From contig JARHVA010000250.1 of NCBI GenBank assembly GCA_037957365.1, positions 4,347,501 through 4,411,500 on the forward strand: a stretch of 64,000 nt of DNA, given 5' to 3'. Position 1 is the stretch's first letter. Every line of letters starts with the position of its first letter. The stretch comes from Torreya grandis (lineage: Eukaryota > Streptophyta > Pinopsida > Cupressales > Taxaceae). A program made the translations under genes and the position numbers. Below, in pieces: positions 22,250-34,434 of the stretch. Below the pieces are notes generated by a model, which saw only the letters and a program-made list of their open reading frames with translations, had not been told where the DNA came from and did no database searches.

Positions 22250-23823
22250 TGTTGAGACCATCACCCCCCTATCTTTCTTTTTTGAAAGGAGGACCCCTAT
22301 ATTTATTTTTAGATAGTCTGTATTCTAGATTGAATGTGAAGGTTGTCTTATCTTGGATTTTAAAGGCAAATCAATTTTAAAAGGGGAACATGTGCTTTGA
22401 TGTATTTGATCATGTCTACGTTTCATGGTTAAAAATTGCTAATAATTGTCCTCAAGGTGATTAGTTGCAGGTTCTATGGAAGAAACTAGGGTTCCTAAGG
22501 AACAAACCCTAAAAGGGGGTTTGAACTTGAATATTCACAGAAAATACCAGTGGGAATTTTTATTTCCTTTTTATTAAATGATCCTAAGTCTAACTTTATG
22601 TTAAGCTTCAAATATGTTTTTTCTTTAAAACATGACAGAATATTAATATAAAACCTTAGGCTAAACTTTATATATGATCTGATATTAATTTAAAGCTTAT
22701 GCTCTTTTAAAGATCTAATGGTAATTGTTTGTTCACTAGATTTGATCAAATGGTGCAACAAACCCTAAGTCTTTTGAAAAGGACATACATTGAATGATTT
22801 GGGCCTAATGAATATCTAATGATGATCGTTTGCTTAGAAGTTATAATCTAATGGTGCACATTGATCTTGAAGCCTTGGGAACTCCCAAGGGCTTTGTACA
22901 TGGCATTCATTTATTAGATCAATAAATTCCACTATCTTAAATTTGACAGGTTTACTCCCATCATTTGACATCAGTGAGGATGTATTTGATGTGACCAAAC
23001 CCATCAAATATAACTGAGATAATCCCTAAAGCCTTGGGAACTCCATTATCTTAAATTTGATAGGTTTGCTCCCATCATTTGATGTGATGTATTTGATATG
23101 ATCAAACCCATAAAATTTAACTTAGACAACTTTTAAATCCTAATCAAAGGGGGCATTTCTAAAATAACCTTTTAATAAATTCTTAGCTTTTTACAAAGAC
23201 AAGCTTAGTATATAAAGATCTTAGCCTAAGTCATTTTGTGTTTTTAAACATAAAATTTTAAATGACATTTTTAAACCTAATATTTATATGATCATGTAAC
23301 TAATTAAAAATTAAGCATCTTTTAGGATCCAACGGTGATCACTTGTTCACTAGGTTTGATCCAACGGTGTGTCAAGCTCGAAGCCTTTTTAAAAAAATCA
23401 TGTGATTAATGATCTAGCCATAGCTAAGATCCAATGGTGATCGCTTACTCCATGGATTTGATCCAATGGTATGATGAAGTTGAGGACTTTTCAAAGGCCT
23501 CATTATCTTGACACATGGCACAATCAATAAACTCAAATATCAAGAACCAATGAAATGCAAGGACTTGGATTTAACTTTCCAAAGTAAAATAAAGGGGACT
23601 TTTGAAAACCAACGGTCACTCTTCAAATGGAATTAATGAAATTTTCCATGAAAGGCATGGAACCCTGCCACATAAAATCCACGTATGTATGGAAGATCCA
23701 AATGAAAGATATATCATGATTGAAAACATAGAAGACATGATAGTAAGGTTCCATCATATCTAAGGCACATATGAGATCAAAGTTGGATGTTTTGGTCATT
23801 AAAGCCAAAAAACCCTGAACCCT

Positions 23824-23830
23824 CTATAAA
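23824..23830 (+). promoter_or_regulatory. LTR TATA box (3' LTR)
   Basis: TATAAAG, matching the box at 10719, 124 bp before the ORF ATG. The extra distance comes from about 11 bp near 23916. It lies inside the nearly unchanged 175-bp block 23700-23874. Confidence 0.6.
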
Positions 23831-23947
23831 GAAGGCCAGAGTTGGTTCAATTAATTATGTCACACTTGAGATAACTTTGAAATAAATTTAGATCAAGTGC
23901 CTTAGTAATAAATTTGATAGCTTTGTAACTACAATATAGTGTTATCA

Positions 23948-26900
23948 ATGGAAGCGTCTAGGCAACAGATGAAGATTGAATTAAAACTTTATCTAACTTC
24001 ATATAGTGAAGGAAGGGTCTTTAGAGATATAGAATTAGATTTAACAGCCTTGAATGGGCATGGAATCAAAAATTGGTCTGAATCATTCTTATTTATAGAG
24101 GAGTTGTAACCAATTTCCCTTGAAGAAAAGCGGAATGTTTCAGTGTTCCAAAGATACAAGGATTTAGTATCAATTCAAATAGCAAACCTTCATCATGCAG
24201 CTAATAAACTAGAGGTAGTGCATTACATTGATCTTATTATTCCTATTTTCATTGAATACAGAATAGATAGAGAATGGATTATTCATGAAGTATTAATAAA
24301 GTTGCATGCATAGCTCCCATGGCCTTTGAGACTTATTATAAGCTCCCTTTGCCTCATGTGGATCTCCCTTCCTTGAGAGAATGTATAAATTCTGAAAACC
24401 TGGATCCAGTCCTCTCGCCTTGGTTAATCCAAGGTTCCCATGTTTTTAGGACCTTAAATGGTGATATTCTTATTGCCCAATTTAGGGAAGGTGTTATGGT
24501 AGCTATGAATTTATTGAATAGAACCTTTGGTGCCTCTTCTACTACTTATTTAAGTAAGGTTTAGGTATCTTATGTCCATTACATGTTAGAGTGAAGCTTA
24601 ATCCTTCCTATTGGAGACTTAATAAGTTTCTTCTTGGCCAAATAATTTACAGCCATCAAGAGAAAGACCTCTAAGCAATTCTTTATGATGTCTTACCTCT
24701 TGGATTCACTCCTAGCCTATATTAATTTTGTTGGCATATGAAATTGGTCCCCTAATGGTAGATCTACTATTTCCCATCAATACTTCAAATTACATATTTT
24801 CAAATACAAGAATCACATGTAGTTCATATGTGATGGTATCTTCCCAATCATTTTTGAGGCAATCATTGGTGTCCCTATGCACAGGCTTCATCCTCTAATC
24901 AAAAGACAAGTAGAGACCATGGGGGATGTGTGGTTCTATCCAAATTGTACTTTAATAAGGATAGAGGGAACTATGGTCCAACCATACATATTACCTATAT
25001 ATGTTCCTAGTAAGCTTGTAGAGTAATAAATTGCTTATCAAATAATCTTGGGAATTTATTGGCACTGCAAGAAGAATAAGAAATCTCAGGTTCATCCCTT
25101 TTTATTAGACATTGGTAGAATTATAATCAAGGATTAGAAATAGTTGGAGATCATGGTGGTGCATAGGAACTCTTTTGATTTCCAATTGGATGATCTTAAG
25201 TTGTGGGACCCCAATGATAGAGTGGCTACCCATATTTGGAATAAAAAGGTCCCAAAGGTTGAGTATAAACATCAACCAGGTGTGCGAAATGGTATTTATT
25301 TACACAAAGGCAAAGAAATTTGAACAAGTCTTGTTTAGGGTTAAAAACTACAACATAAATTTAGAACATAGGTTGGTCAGGGATAATAAGCCTTTAGGAG
25401 AAATATGGAAATTACATTCTTTATAGTATCACTTGTTGCCAGGACCATCGAGGACTACACATCAAGAACCACCTATTGAGGGACAATCTTCTGAGCCTCA
25501 GTAAGGAGAATTGACAAATTCATCCTATATTGGGAAATTTCAGGATGAAGAGGGAAAAGGTAACCTATAATTGAAGAATCTAACATTAATCATATACCTA
25601 GTGAAGGTCCCCATATTTAGGCATCCCCACAAAGGACTTCTTCCCCAATAGAGGTTATTAGCATGATTGCTTTGGAAACTAGAGAAATAGTATAAAGTGC
25701 CCTTATTGATATCATAGATTCTTATGGTTTGGATAAGGAAGAAGACCCATATAAGGAAGTAGGTAAGGAATTGGTTCCATTAGGTAGTGGAAAGAGACAA
25801 GCAGAATTATCCTTAGTTCTTCTAGCTCCAAAAAGGAGGCCTAGGTTAACTTTCACTCACCCTACTAGTGAAATAAACCTCTTAAGTGATGAAAATCCTA
25901 TTTATGGATCATTCATTCCTAATTAGTTTGTTTATGGGAAGTTATATAAAATCCCATCTCTTTCTCCTTCACTAGCTTTGACTCAAGTAGACATAGGTGT
26001 TCAGGCTAATGTCAAGCCTTGGATTTAGGATATGTTTAACAAACAAGTAGAAAGAAGCATCCAAATTCTTCACAACAAGGAAAACCAATGGGTTGGTACC
26101 CTAGGAGCCTCTAGGATTTCAAATTTAGATATTACTGAACAACCACATGTGAAAGAACTTGACCCTTAGGTCCAATTTAATTTAGATACATCAACTCTTG
26201 AGAGAGTAGAGACCAAGAAAATTACTATTGGTACTAAGGAGTTCACCTTTTAGAAGGTGGAATCATTTTTAGGCTTAACTCCTATTCCATGGTAGGTAGT
26301 AGGGGACCATCCTATTTTTCAAGAAGATGTAGCTAGTATAATAATAGCCTAGTCAATAATGACCTTGGTTGGATTTCAAGCAATGAAGCAAAATATTCTC
26401 AACTTGGAAAAATAAAATTAGGGTTTGGAAGCTCAGGTCCTCCTTTCAATTCTTGAGGATGTATTGCAAGCATTGAATGTATTATTGATGGATGCATTCA
26501 ATAATTTGAAAAGTATCAAGTCTAGATTGAGTGCTTTAGACCATCAAGCTGAGATGACATAAGCTTTAATCACCTAGTGGTAGAATTCTCAAGCTTAGAT
26601 GGAGGAGCTCATCAAGGTTCATAAGACAAAGCAGGTATTGGACTTCAAGATTATCAAACTTAGACATCTATATGTCTTCATGGTAGTTTTGATAAATAAA
26701 CAAGAGGATTTGATCACTTGGAGAAATGATGTTAAGGAATTCATCAAGAAAGACATAGACCTGGTAAATGGATTGAGAAACTTTTGGGGAATCTATTAGA
26801 TAACCCCTCTCAAACCACTACTATAGGCTTGATTGATGATAAAGAATTCAAGTAGAGGGTTGGAACTCACATCCAAAGCATCAAAGATAGCAAAGGTCAT

Positions 26901-27110
26901 TGAGCTAAGGACAACTAGAAGACCCTTGATACCATTATTTTTGTAGGGAAGCAAATTGCAAAAGCACAATGTATCAAGGAACTTGTATCTTGGGTAGATA
27001 GTGAATTTGACAAGTTATCAGATAAAGAAGAGGATTGTCTAATGAAGCTTGCAGTGGATATTGAGCTAATAAAGGAAAAATACACCAAGGTGAAAGACTT
27101 CCTTAGATAG
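23948..27110 (+). pseudogene. LTR-borne ORF, copy 2 (unknown protein)
   Basis: Same protein as the frame at 10832. It starts at the equivalent ATG (MEASRQQMKIEL) and ends at the equivalent TAG (27108-27110). This copy lacks the early stop of copy 1 but has its own, for example in FIEEL*PISL, and a small deletion near 24290 that shifts the frame before the KLPLPHVDLPSL segment. Preserved pieces include LSPWLIQGSHVFRTLNGD, MHRLHPLIKRQVETMGDVWF, the basic patch APKRRPRLTF (25831-25860) and the C-terminal coiled-coil-like end. Several stops are shared with copy 1 (for example in GI*NW and HSL*/HPL*), so the ORF was either already decaying at insertion or hit twice at the same sites. Confidence 0.78.
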
Positions 27111-28098
27111 GGCTAATTGAATGTCCCACCAATTAACTTCATAAGAGAATTTTCTTTTTGTAAAGTGTGTGTTAGTTTGTTAGCATATACTCTTTCTTGT
27201 CACGTTGACATGTGACCTTCCACATTGTATCTTTATATTAAGGATAGTTGTCCTTATTCGCATGTTGATATTTTTAGATTTAACTGGTTAACCATCTATG
27301 TTTTTTATAAATAGGTAGATGGTTACCATTTATGAGAGAGAGTTTTTGAGCAATTGATACCAGGAGCATTTAATATAACTAAGGAATTATGAAAAGATTG
27401 TCTGGATAATTTTGTTAAATGTCTATGCTATCTCTCGATTATGGAAATTCATATTAAATTTGAATGATTCTTCTTTTTTTATTCACATTCTTTGTCATAT
27501 AGTAATTAATTTGTGTTGAATGCTATATTAACTATTAAGATTTCAAGTATACTTAATTTTATTTGCTCTGCATTTGGATGTACTTATGTTATTTAGATCA
27601 TAATAGAAAAATTTTAAATTAAACTTGGTTCTTACTTATGATTCATATTATTCCTCTAAATCTTCCCTAATTTGTGATGTAATATGACATTATGCTATTT
27701 TATAACATAAATTGGTTTAATGTGTACTCGACATAATTTGAATCTTGTCATAATATTTGATATGAAAACCTACAATCACGTCACTTTCTTCCTTACCCTT
27801 CCTTTTTCTTATTTTTTATCAAGATTCACTGTAGCTTAAAGATCATTATTAATAATCATTTAGTTTAACTTTTGAATTCTCAAAATTATTAAGTATTCAA
27901 ATTGTGTAGACCCTAGTGGCTCCCAACCACTAAATCAAATAAATATTGTGGACAATTTTCATACTTTGCTTCTATTTCACCATAGATAATCACTGAATAG
28001 TCACAAATTAAAACTCATGCCATGGATTCTCAAAATCCTAAAATGAGAACTATTCTTCAACACTAAAATCACATGTGGTATAGTTTAAAGCATCAATA

Positions 28099-30567
28099 TA
28101 TATGTTTATCAAACTCAACATGAATAAATCTTATGATTGAGATTCCCAAATATTCCTCATCAAAATTCTTGAGACACTGGGTTTTAATACAAAGGTCAAA
28201 AAAATCATCCTTAGCTACATATTAGTTCCAAAATTCTCCATATTTATTAATGGTGTTTTTAAAGGATTTTTATCTACTTAGACATGGTTGAGATAGGGGG
28301 ATCCTCTATCTACCTACCTCTTCATCATTTTGGTAGAAATGCTAGGGAGGAGTTTGCAAAAAGATCAATCACAAGGGATTATTAATGGCATCAAAGTGGA
28401 TCAAAAAACTAACCCTATCACTCATGATCAATTTGATGATGACACAATACTCCTTGGGGAAGCCTTCATTGAATAATCTTGAAAACTAAAGCTAATTCTC
28501 CAAAACTATGAAAAAGTCTCTAATCAATGCATTAATTTCATTAAGAACTCCATATCTTTATCAACACCCATGCACTACTACAAAATAAACTCATAAACAT
28601 TTTAGAGTTATAGGTGAGACATCTTCCCTCAACCTACTTGAGAATATCCCTCTTTGAAGGTAGAATGATTCTTGAATTATGGAATTCACTCCTTGACAGA
28701 ATACAGAGGATGTTGGCTAGTTGGAAAGGCCATCTACTCACTTGGGATGGAAAATTCCAATTGCTAAAATATTCAATCAAAATCATCCTTGTTTATTTCA
28801 TGTTAATTTTCCATGTTCCTGTTAAGGTGGTGAATAAAATAGAACAAATTAAAAGAAACTTTCTATGGAAAGGAACTAAGGATCATTTTAAATTCCACCT
28901 AGTCTAGTGGGAAAAATTATGCCTCCCCAAGGCGAATGGAGGGCTTGGCCTCAAAAGGATTTAAAATATGAATTATGCCCTTCTTTATAAAATGGGATGG
29001 AAAATTTTGAAAGAAGATAAATAGTGGACTAGGATTGTCAGAGCTAAATATTTGGAAGGAAATAAGGACAACTACTTTCTTTGGGAAGAAGGCCCTACTG
29101 ATAGATCTACCTTTTGGAAGGACATTTCCAATTATAAGGACCTATTAAAAAAAGGAATGAAATGGTAAATATGGAATAGGGAGAAAATTAAGTTCTATAT
29201 GACTCTTATATATCCAACCCCCCTCACATCTCAAGGAAATTGGGCCAATATTTTCTTGACTTTCAAAGAAAGATGGGGTAACAAGGTGAAAGACTATTGG
29301 GAATGGATCAATGGTTCAAAATATTGGAAAGTCCTATCCATTAAAAGAAATAATGTGGAATAAATTAATGTTGTCCAAGACCTAAATATTTCACTTAGTC
29401 AAATCCATACTCCTATCTTCCTTAGGGATAATTACTTTATTTGGGTGGTTAAAGATAGCAAGAAATACATGATAACTTCTAGACACCTTACTGATATAGG
29501 CTTAGAAAGTGAATAGAAGCACTAGAAGATACTTTAGATCAATCATCTCACTCCCAATATAAATTTATTTTTTTGTTTGGCATCCTAGGATAAAATTCTT
29601 AAGATGGACAATCTTACCAAAGAAGGGCTTATCCAGCCTAGTAGATGTCCTCGTTGTAGAGGAGTGGAAGACTCGGTCCATCATCTTTTCTTGACCTATC
29701 CTTTTAGCTCATACATCTTGGATTGGATTTTGTCCAAATCCAATCTATTATGGGTGAAACCAAATTCCATCATGGATCTCATCACTCAATGGAAGCCACC
29801 ATGGAATCTTCCCTCCATATCTTTTCTCTAGATTTTGGCCCTCCCTCACTGGTTTTGCACTATCTAGAAATCTTGCAATGATGGAATTTTCTCCAATAAA
29901 AAACACAACTCTAAAGTTGTTTTTCCTAGAGTTTTAAAGTTACTATCAAAAACTAGAGGGCTTTCCCCTACATACAAAAATCCAAGATCGATGGATGAAC
30001 ATACTATCTTCATAAAATAAAACTTGGAGCAAAACATTACCTCTCCAAATAATGGTACTATTAGGGAAAAAAATAAGTAGAATCCTCTACCAGGAGACTA
30101 GTTAAGGTTGAATTTGTATGGTGATTCAAAAGGAAATTCAATTCCAACAAGTGGTGGAGAGGTAATCAAAAACTTGTCTATGAAGATGGTTGTTGCTTAT
30201 GTCAGCCCTATGGGGACCCAAACCAATCATGTAACAGAACCTAAAATGGTGATTTGGGGTATTCATATAGCTGCATAGCTCAAATTAGAAATATTTCTCA
30301 TATAATGTGATTCCCTAAACATCCTCCATGCTCTATCTAGTAAGACCATCCCCTCTCACACCATTAAAGCTTTCATAGATGATGCCAAAGGAATTATCAT
30401 CCACCTAGGGAACCTTCCTATTATTCATTCTTACTGAGAAGGAAATAGGGTGGAAAAATTTATTAGATAATACTAGAGTTAATCTACCCCTTTTATCTAT
30501 CTGGCATGAAATTAGCCATATCCCACCCCATGTCACTAAGGCCATTCAAAATGAATCTATCATGTCC
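28099..30567 (+). pseudogene. LINE ORF2, 3' part: rest of RT, zf-RVT and RNase H
   Basis: Continues the LINE interrupted at 9143. It opens MFIKLNMNKSYD, then ILETLGFNTKVKKIIL, a damaged LRQGDPLS motif (stop in place of Gln, near 28297), YLFIILVEMLGRSL and QFDDDTILLGE (28429-28461, usual FADD with Ala changed to Asp). The thumb region is intact at 28614-28907 (LASWKGHLLTWDGKFQLLK, IKRNFLWKG). The zf-RVT domain reads MDNLTKEGLIQPSRCPRC, VEDSVHHLFLTYPF (29604-29710). An RNase H remnant follows at about 30090-30460 (LRLNLYGDSKGNS, CDSLNILHAL, EGNRVEKFIR). The domain order is that of plant L1 ORF2. Confidence 0.9.
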
Positions 30568-30785
30568 TAATGTGTAGTGGTATTGATCACACATGAAACT
30601 TACATCTCATTTTCTGTGTTTTAACTATCATGCCAAATCATTATCATTGTGCATGGGAATTTAATGTTTTGATATGGGATAAGGAACCTTCATTACTCCC
30701 CAAACTTGTTGTTAATTACAAACAATTCTAGAAAAAGGTAGACCTTTTTCACCATTCAAATAATCTTAACTCAGGCTTGCATAGA
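30568..30785 (+). other. Likely LINE 3' tail
   Basis: Non-coding sequence after the LINE RNase H remnant. No poly(A) end or target duplication could be seen, so the LINE 3' boundary is open. Confidence 0.35.
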
Positions 30786-32022
30786 ATGGGGGGAGATAGA
30801 GACAAGCTTGAGCCACTATCATACATGAAGGTTTGTTCTAATAAAAATGTCTAGTGAAAGATGCATAAATGAGGTATTAAGGAATACATGTGGTGGATCA
30901 TAGGGCATGACAAAAACCTTGCTAAAGATTTTATTATAGCTTAGAATAAAATAATGATGGAGATGAGAGGTCTTAGAATCATTGTCACTAAGGAGCTTAT
31001 AATGGAGATAACAAATATGTTGTACAATGTTTAAAAGACATTTAAATACCAATATAAGAAGATGGAGCTGATGAAAATATTTTTTAGGATGAATGAGGCA
31101 CTAAAAATAGATAAAAAGGGTTCTTGTGAATGGACCTATCGAGGTACTGGCTAGAGGTTTGCCTTCAGATCATGAAATACCTAACATTGGAAGGTAAATT
31201 AACTCTTATTTTCTCTCACCATTTTCTATTACTAAACCATTTCTAAGTATTTATAATCATCCTAACATATTATTTGATGAAGTTCCTCAAGAGTAAATCC
31301 CTTGCTTTTCAAATTAATGAAGCAAATGCCATCATTCACCAAGGGTTTATATTTATGTTTATTAAACATGGTGAGACATTGTGTGGGAAATAAGTTTTGT
31401 TTGGAGGGTCTTCTATATAAGAGGAATCCATCAAGTAAGACCCAATTATGTACTCTCCCTAGCCTCCTCTGAGCCCTTCCCTTGTAAGCCCTAATTATAA
31501 AAGTCTCATAAGGGACCTTCCTATCCAACTAATCATAAACAAACCTAAACTTATTGTAATTTAAGAGGAGAATGTAATGAAATATTTAGGTAAAGGTAAT
31601 GCCATCATGTCTTATTTAATCAATAAAAATAAAATACAACTGAAAGACTTCAATGGTAAAATCCACAAAGTGGGTTTAAGCTTGGCCAATCTGATCAAGG
31701 AATGGAATTCAATTAATAGGGAAGTCAAAAAAATGTCACAAACCTTTGCACAACTCAGTGAGCTAGAGGTTCCCCCTTGAAGGTATAAGGACAAAAAGGC
31801 AGAGGTTTAGCTCACTCCTAAACCCTCCCCCAAACCCCTCATTTTGATTAACCCCCATAAGAAGATATCAAAGAAGGAGCCTCAAAAGAAACTAAGGATG
31901 ATCCTTCCAAAATACATCGCTAAATGCCCAAGTAATAGGACCTGAGCAAGAATTATCAGGGATAGGATGAAGGATAAGGACCCCATCAAGGAACTCATAG
32001 AGGATACTGTACCCCCTAAGTA
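30786..32022 (+). pseudogene. Decayed ORF of unknown function (about 400 codons)
   Basis: Protein-like segments on the plus strand: DRDKLEPLSYMKVC, GIKEYMWWIIGHDKNLAKDF, MMEMRGLRIIVTKELIMEIT (30786-31020), then after breaks FQINEANAIIHQGFIFMF (31305-31360), a well-kept 67-codon piece at 31577-31780 (IQLKDFNGKIHKVGLSLANL, KKMSQTFAQLSELEVPP), a Lys/Pro-rich part and an end at DPIKELIEDTVPPK with a stop near 32020. The layout (globular start, coiled-coil-like middle, basic C-terminus) recalls accessory or Gag-like ORFs of plant retroelements, but I recognise no domain. No LTR pair was found around it. Confidence 0.45.
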
Positions 32023-33739
32023 ATTTCACTTTTTTGTTAAGTATTGTTTGGTCTTCTGCTCTAGAATTCTACTAGTTGTTTTTTATTTTGGTAGTATTTT
32101 ATTTTTCATCCCTCAGGGCTTTCTCTGTCTTGTTTTGCTACTAGTATAAAATTTAAGTTGAAGGATCCTTATAAAACTTGCTTATTTACCTAATTAAATT
32201 TTTTTTTTTTTAAATTAGAATATATTTTGTTTTTTTAAGGTGACTCACCACTCTCTATGAAATTTGGATTACCAACTATACTAGGACATGATCAACAAGT
32301 TTTTGAATGTCTATAGTAATGAATTAGTTGGTCACCAAATATGTACCTTTTTTATTTTTCAATGTTTACTTAGCAACTAAATGTCTACCTACCCCTTTTC
32401 TAATTCTATAAATTTTTGGGAAAGTATGTAAGCTAATGGAAAGTGAGGTTGTATAGTATTTATGCATAATACATAGAATTATTTCTCTTTTGCTCTTTGA
32501 CCTAACCCTTAAATGCAGCAACAAAATAATTGTGTGCAACTTAGCTGAATCATGGTATATTTTTTAGAAGTTATAACTAAAAATCCCACACACTTGGAAT
32601 AAGAGTCAATGTAGTCTTATTTTCCATGTGAATGTGATCCTACCCAAGTGAGAGTAACGAGTTTTACCTCCTCTCCTAGATAATAAAATGTTACTATATA
32701 ATCCATTTATAAAGTTATTTTGGCATAAGGAGATGATGGAACAAGACTAGAAGTGGTATAGATGTTTTGTAGACTCAATTTAGAACCACTTTCATAAGTG
32801 TATCAATAGATAAAATCAATGAATGGCTCAAACTTAGGGAAATATCTTGGTTTGATCCCATCTTGGTGAATGACTAAGGCTTGACTTGTATATATAGGGC
32901 TCTCTAAGACATGATGCACAAAGGGTGACCATGAAATAATGTGATAATCAAAATCCAAGGCATGTGAAATCAAGTAAAGGTGAGAAGGACCCACAAAAAT
33001 AAGAAAGGTATAATCAATAAGTCAATGATTCTTTATAGGACAAACTTGATAAACAATTGAATTTTAACCAAGAGATAAAAAGACTCATACTGGAGATAAA
33101 ACTAGTTAAATAAGAGATGACTAGGATCTTGAAGATGTCAATGGACAAATATAATAGGAATATGAGAGTATCAAGGTGAATTAAGGCCAAAGAGACCCTA
33201 ATTTTTAGTGAAAGATGTCCAAAAATAGCCAAAAGTACATGAGTGTACCAAGTGTGATAAAACATGGAAAATACCTAATAAAAAAGGGTCTTGTAGCAAA
33301 TTTAGGTGTCTACAAATTGCTAGTTATAGAATTATCTATAGGAGTGAATTAATGAAATTTGGGAAAGTACTTTAAATCATTATAAATTATGAGTTCATGA
33401 ATACTACTTATTATATCTTAAACCACATCTTGCTCATAATTTGAATACATGTGAAATCATTACATCAAGAGGTGTAACTACATTAATCAATAAGGGGTAC
33501 ATGGAGTGAGTGTAATAGTGCGAGATTTTAAATAAAAATATTCTTAGACATAGATTTGATGTAATTTTAACCATCATAGATAGTTTAAACCTTAAATTTA
33601 ATGTCCATTATACTCTCATATGGTGATTTTTATTCTTACTTGGAGAAGATCAAAAAAATATGATATCTTGTGCATACAGTGGAGTTTGGAGCCCTTTTTC
33701 ATGAATTTTTTCAAGCCTAGGTGATCCAGATTGAGAAAG
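32023..33739. other. Unassigned AT-rich stretch
   Basis: I see no gene or element. Minus-strand reading frames at 32803-32994 and 33014-33265 show no known motif. Confidence 0.4.
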
Positions 33740-34434
33740 GAATCTAGTGAATAACACATTAATTTGTATAAATTTAACGTGTTATAAGATAAATGAACTA
33801 AATCAAGGAAAAATACATAATAAATAGCAATAACTATAATGTAAATGAAGCTTTATTGAATCCAGTATTAATATATAAGAAGGGTAGAAATGTCTAAGAA
33901 GATATGTAATATTATAATTTATTTAAATTTAGATGTCAATTATTTTATACATATTTTTAGTAGGAAATAAATAGTCTACAAATAGAATAAGCAGTGTTTT
34001 GATTTAAAATGTGAAGTCATGTGACAAGCCTTCCTCCATAAAGTTGAGAGGTTTTATCATGACCCAAAAGTCATGAAAATACAATTTTTAATATTTTTAG
34101 GTATTTATATTTATATTTTGCATTTTTTAGGTCTTTTAAAGTTTTTTGTTCCCCCTTAAAATTTAGTTAAATTCCTTACATGGTTATCGAAGGCATATAG
34201 GGCATCTAATCTAGCTCCCTTTATGATATTTCCAACACATGTTATGGTTTGTAATTTTCATCAATAGGCTTAGAGATATGACTCTAATATGGTGATGTAA
34301 TAGTGAACATATGCTAATAATTTTTATTAATCTACCAAAAATAATGTCTCAAACTACCACCAAGATAATGCAACTAAATTGAGGCCATCTATCACTAGTC
34401 AATGAAAGATTTGTGGAGAAAGTAGGCAATGGAT
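33740..34434 (+). repeat. Dispersed direct repeat, copy A (about 0.7 kb)
   Basis: Matches copy B at 35481-36232 in the same order. Landmarks are GGAATC(T/C)AGTGAA, TTTTATCATGACCCAAAA, a GG(T/C)(A/C)TTTTAAAGT stretch, GATGTAA, TCTCAAACTACCAC and CATCTATCACTAGTCAATG / TTATCATCAAACAATG. Divergence is high. The two copies are 1.05 kb apart. Nothing coding was seen, and the ends are not precise. Confidence 0.6.

Larger units (their letters stand above)
22250..28095 (+). repeat. 3' giant LTR (5.85 kb)
   Basis: Counterpart of 9144-14983 with the same order: U3 repeats, TATA box at 23824, ORF remnant 23948-27110, AT-rich tail ending GCATCA. Length differs from the 5' copy by only about 6 bp overall despite many substitutions and small indels. 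It ends against the resumed LINE RT. Confidence 0.92.
9144..28098 (+). mobile_element. Tat-like Ty3/gypsy element with giant ORF-bearing LTRs (about 19 kb)
   Basis: Two direct copies of the same sequence of about 5.84 kb (9144-14983 and 22250-28095) flank gag, protease, archaeal RNase H, RT, RNase H and integrase remnants. Both outer edges abut the two halves of one LINE, which fixes the boundaries independently of the repeat. LTRs open TGTTGAGACC and close near GCATCA. The flanks (left GGTAT at 9139-9143, right TATAT at 28099-28103) share only three of five bases, so the target duplication is decayed. Dual RNase H domains point to the Tat group. All coding parts carry stops, so the copy is dead. 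Confidence 0.9.
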
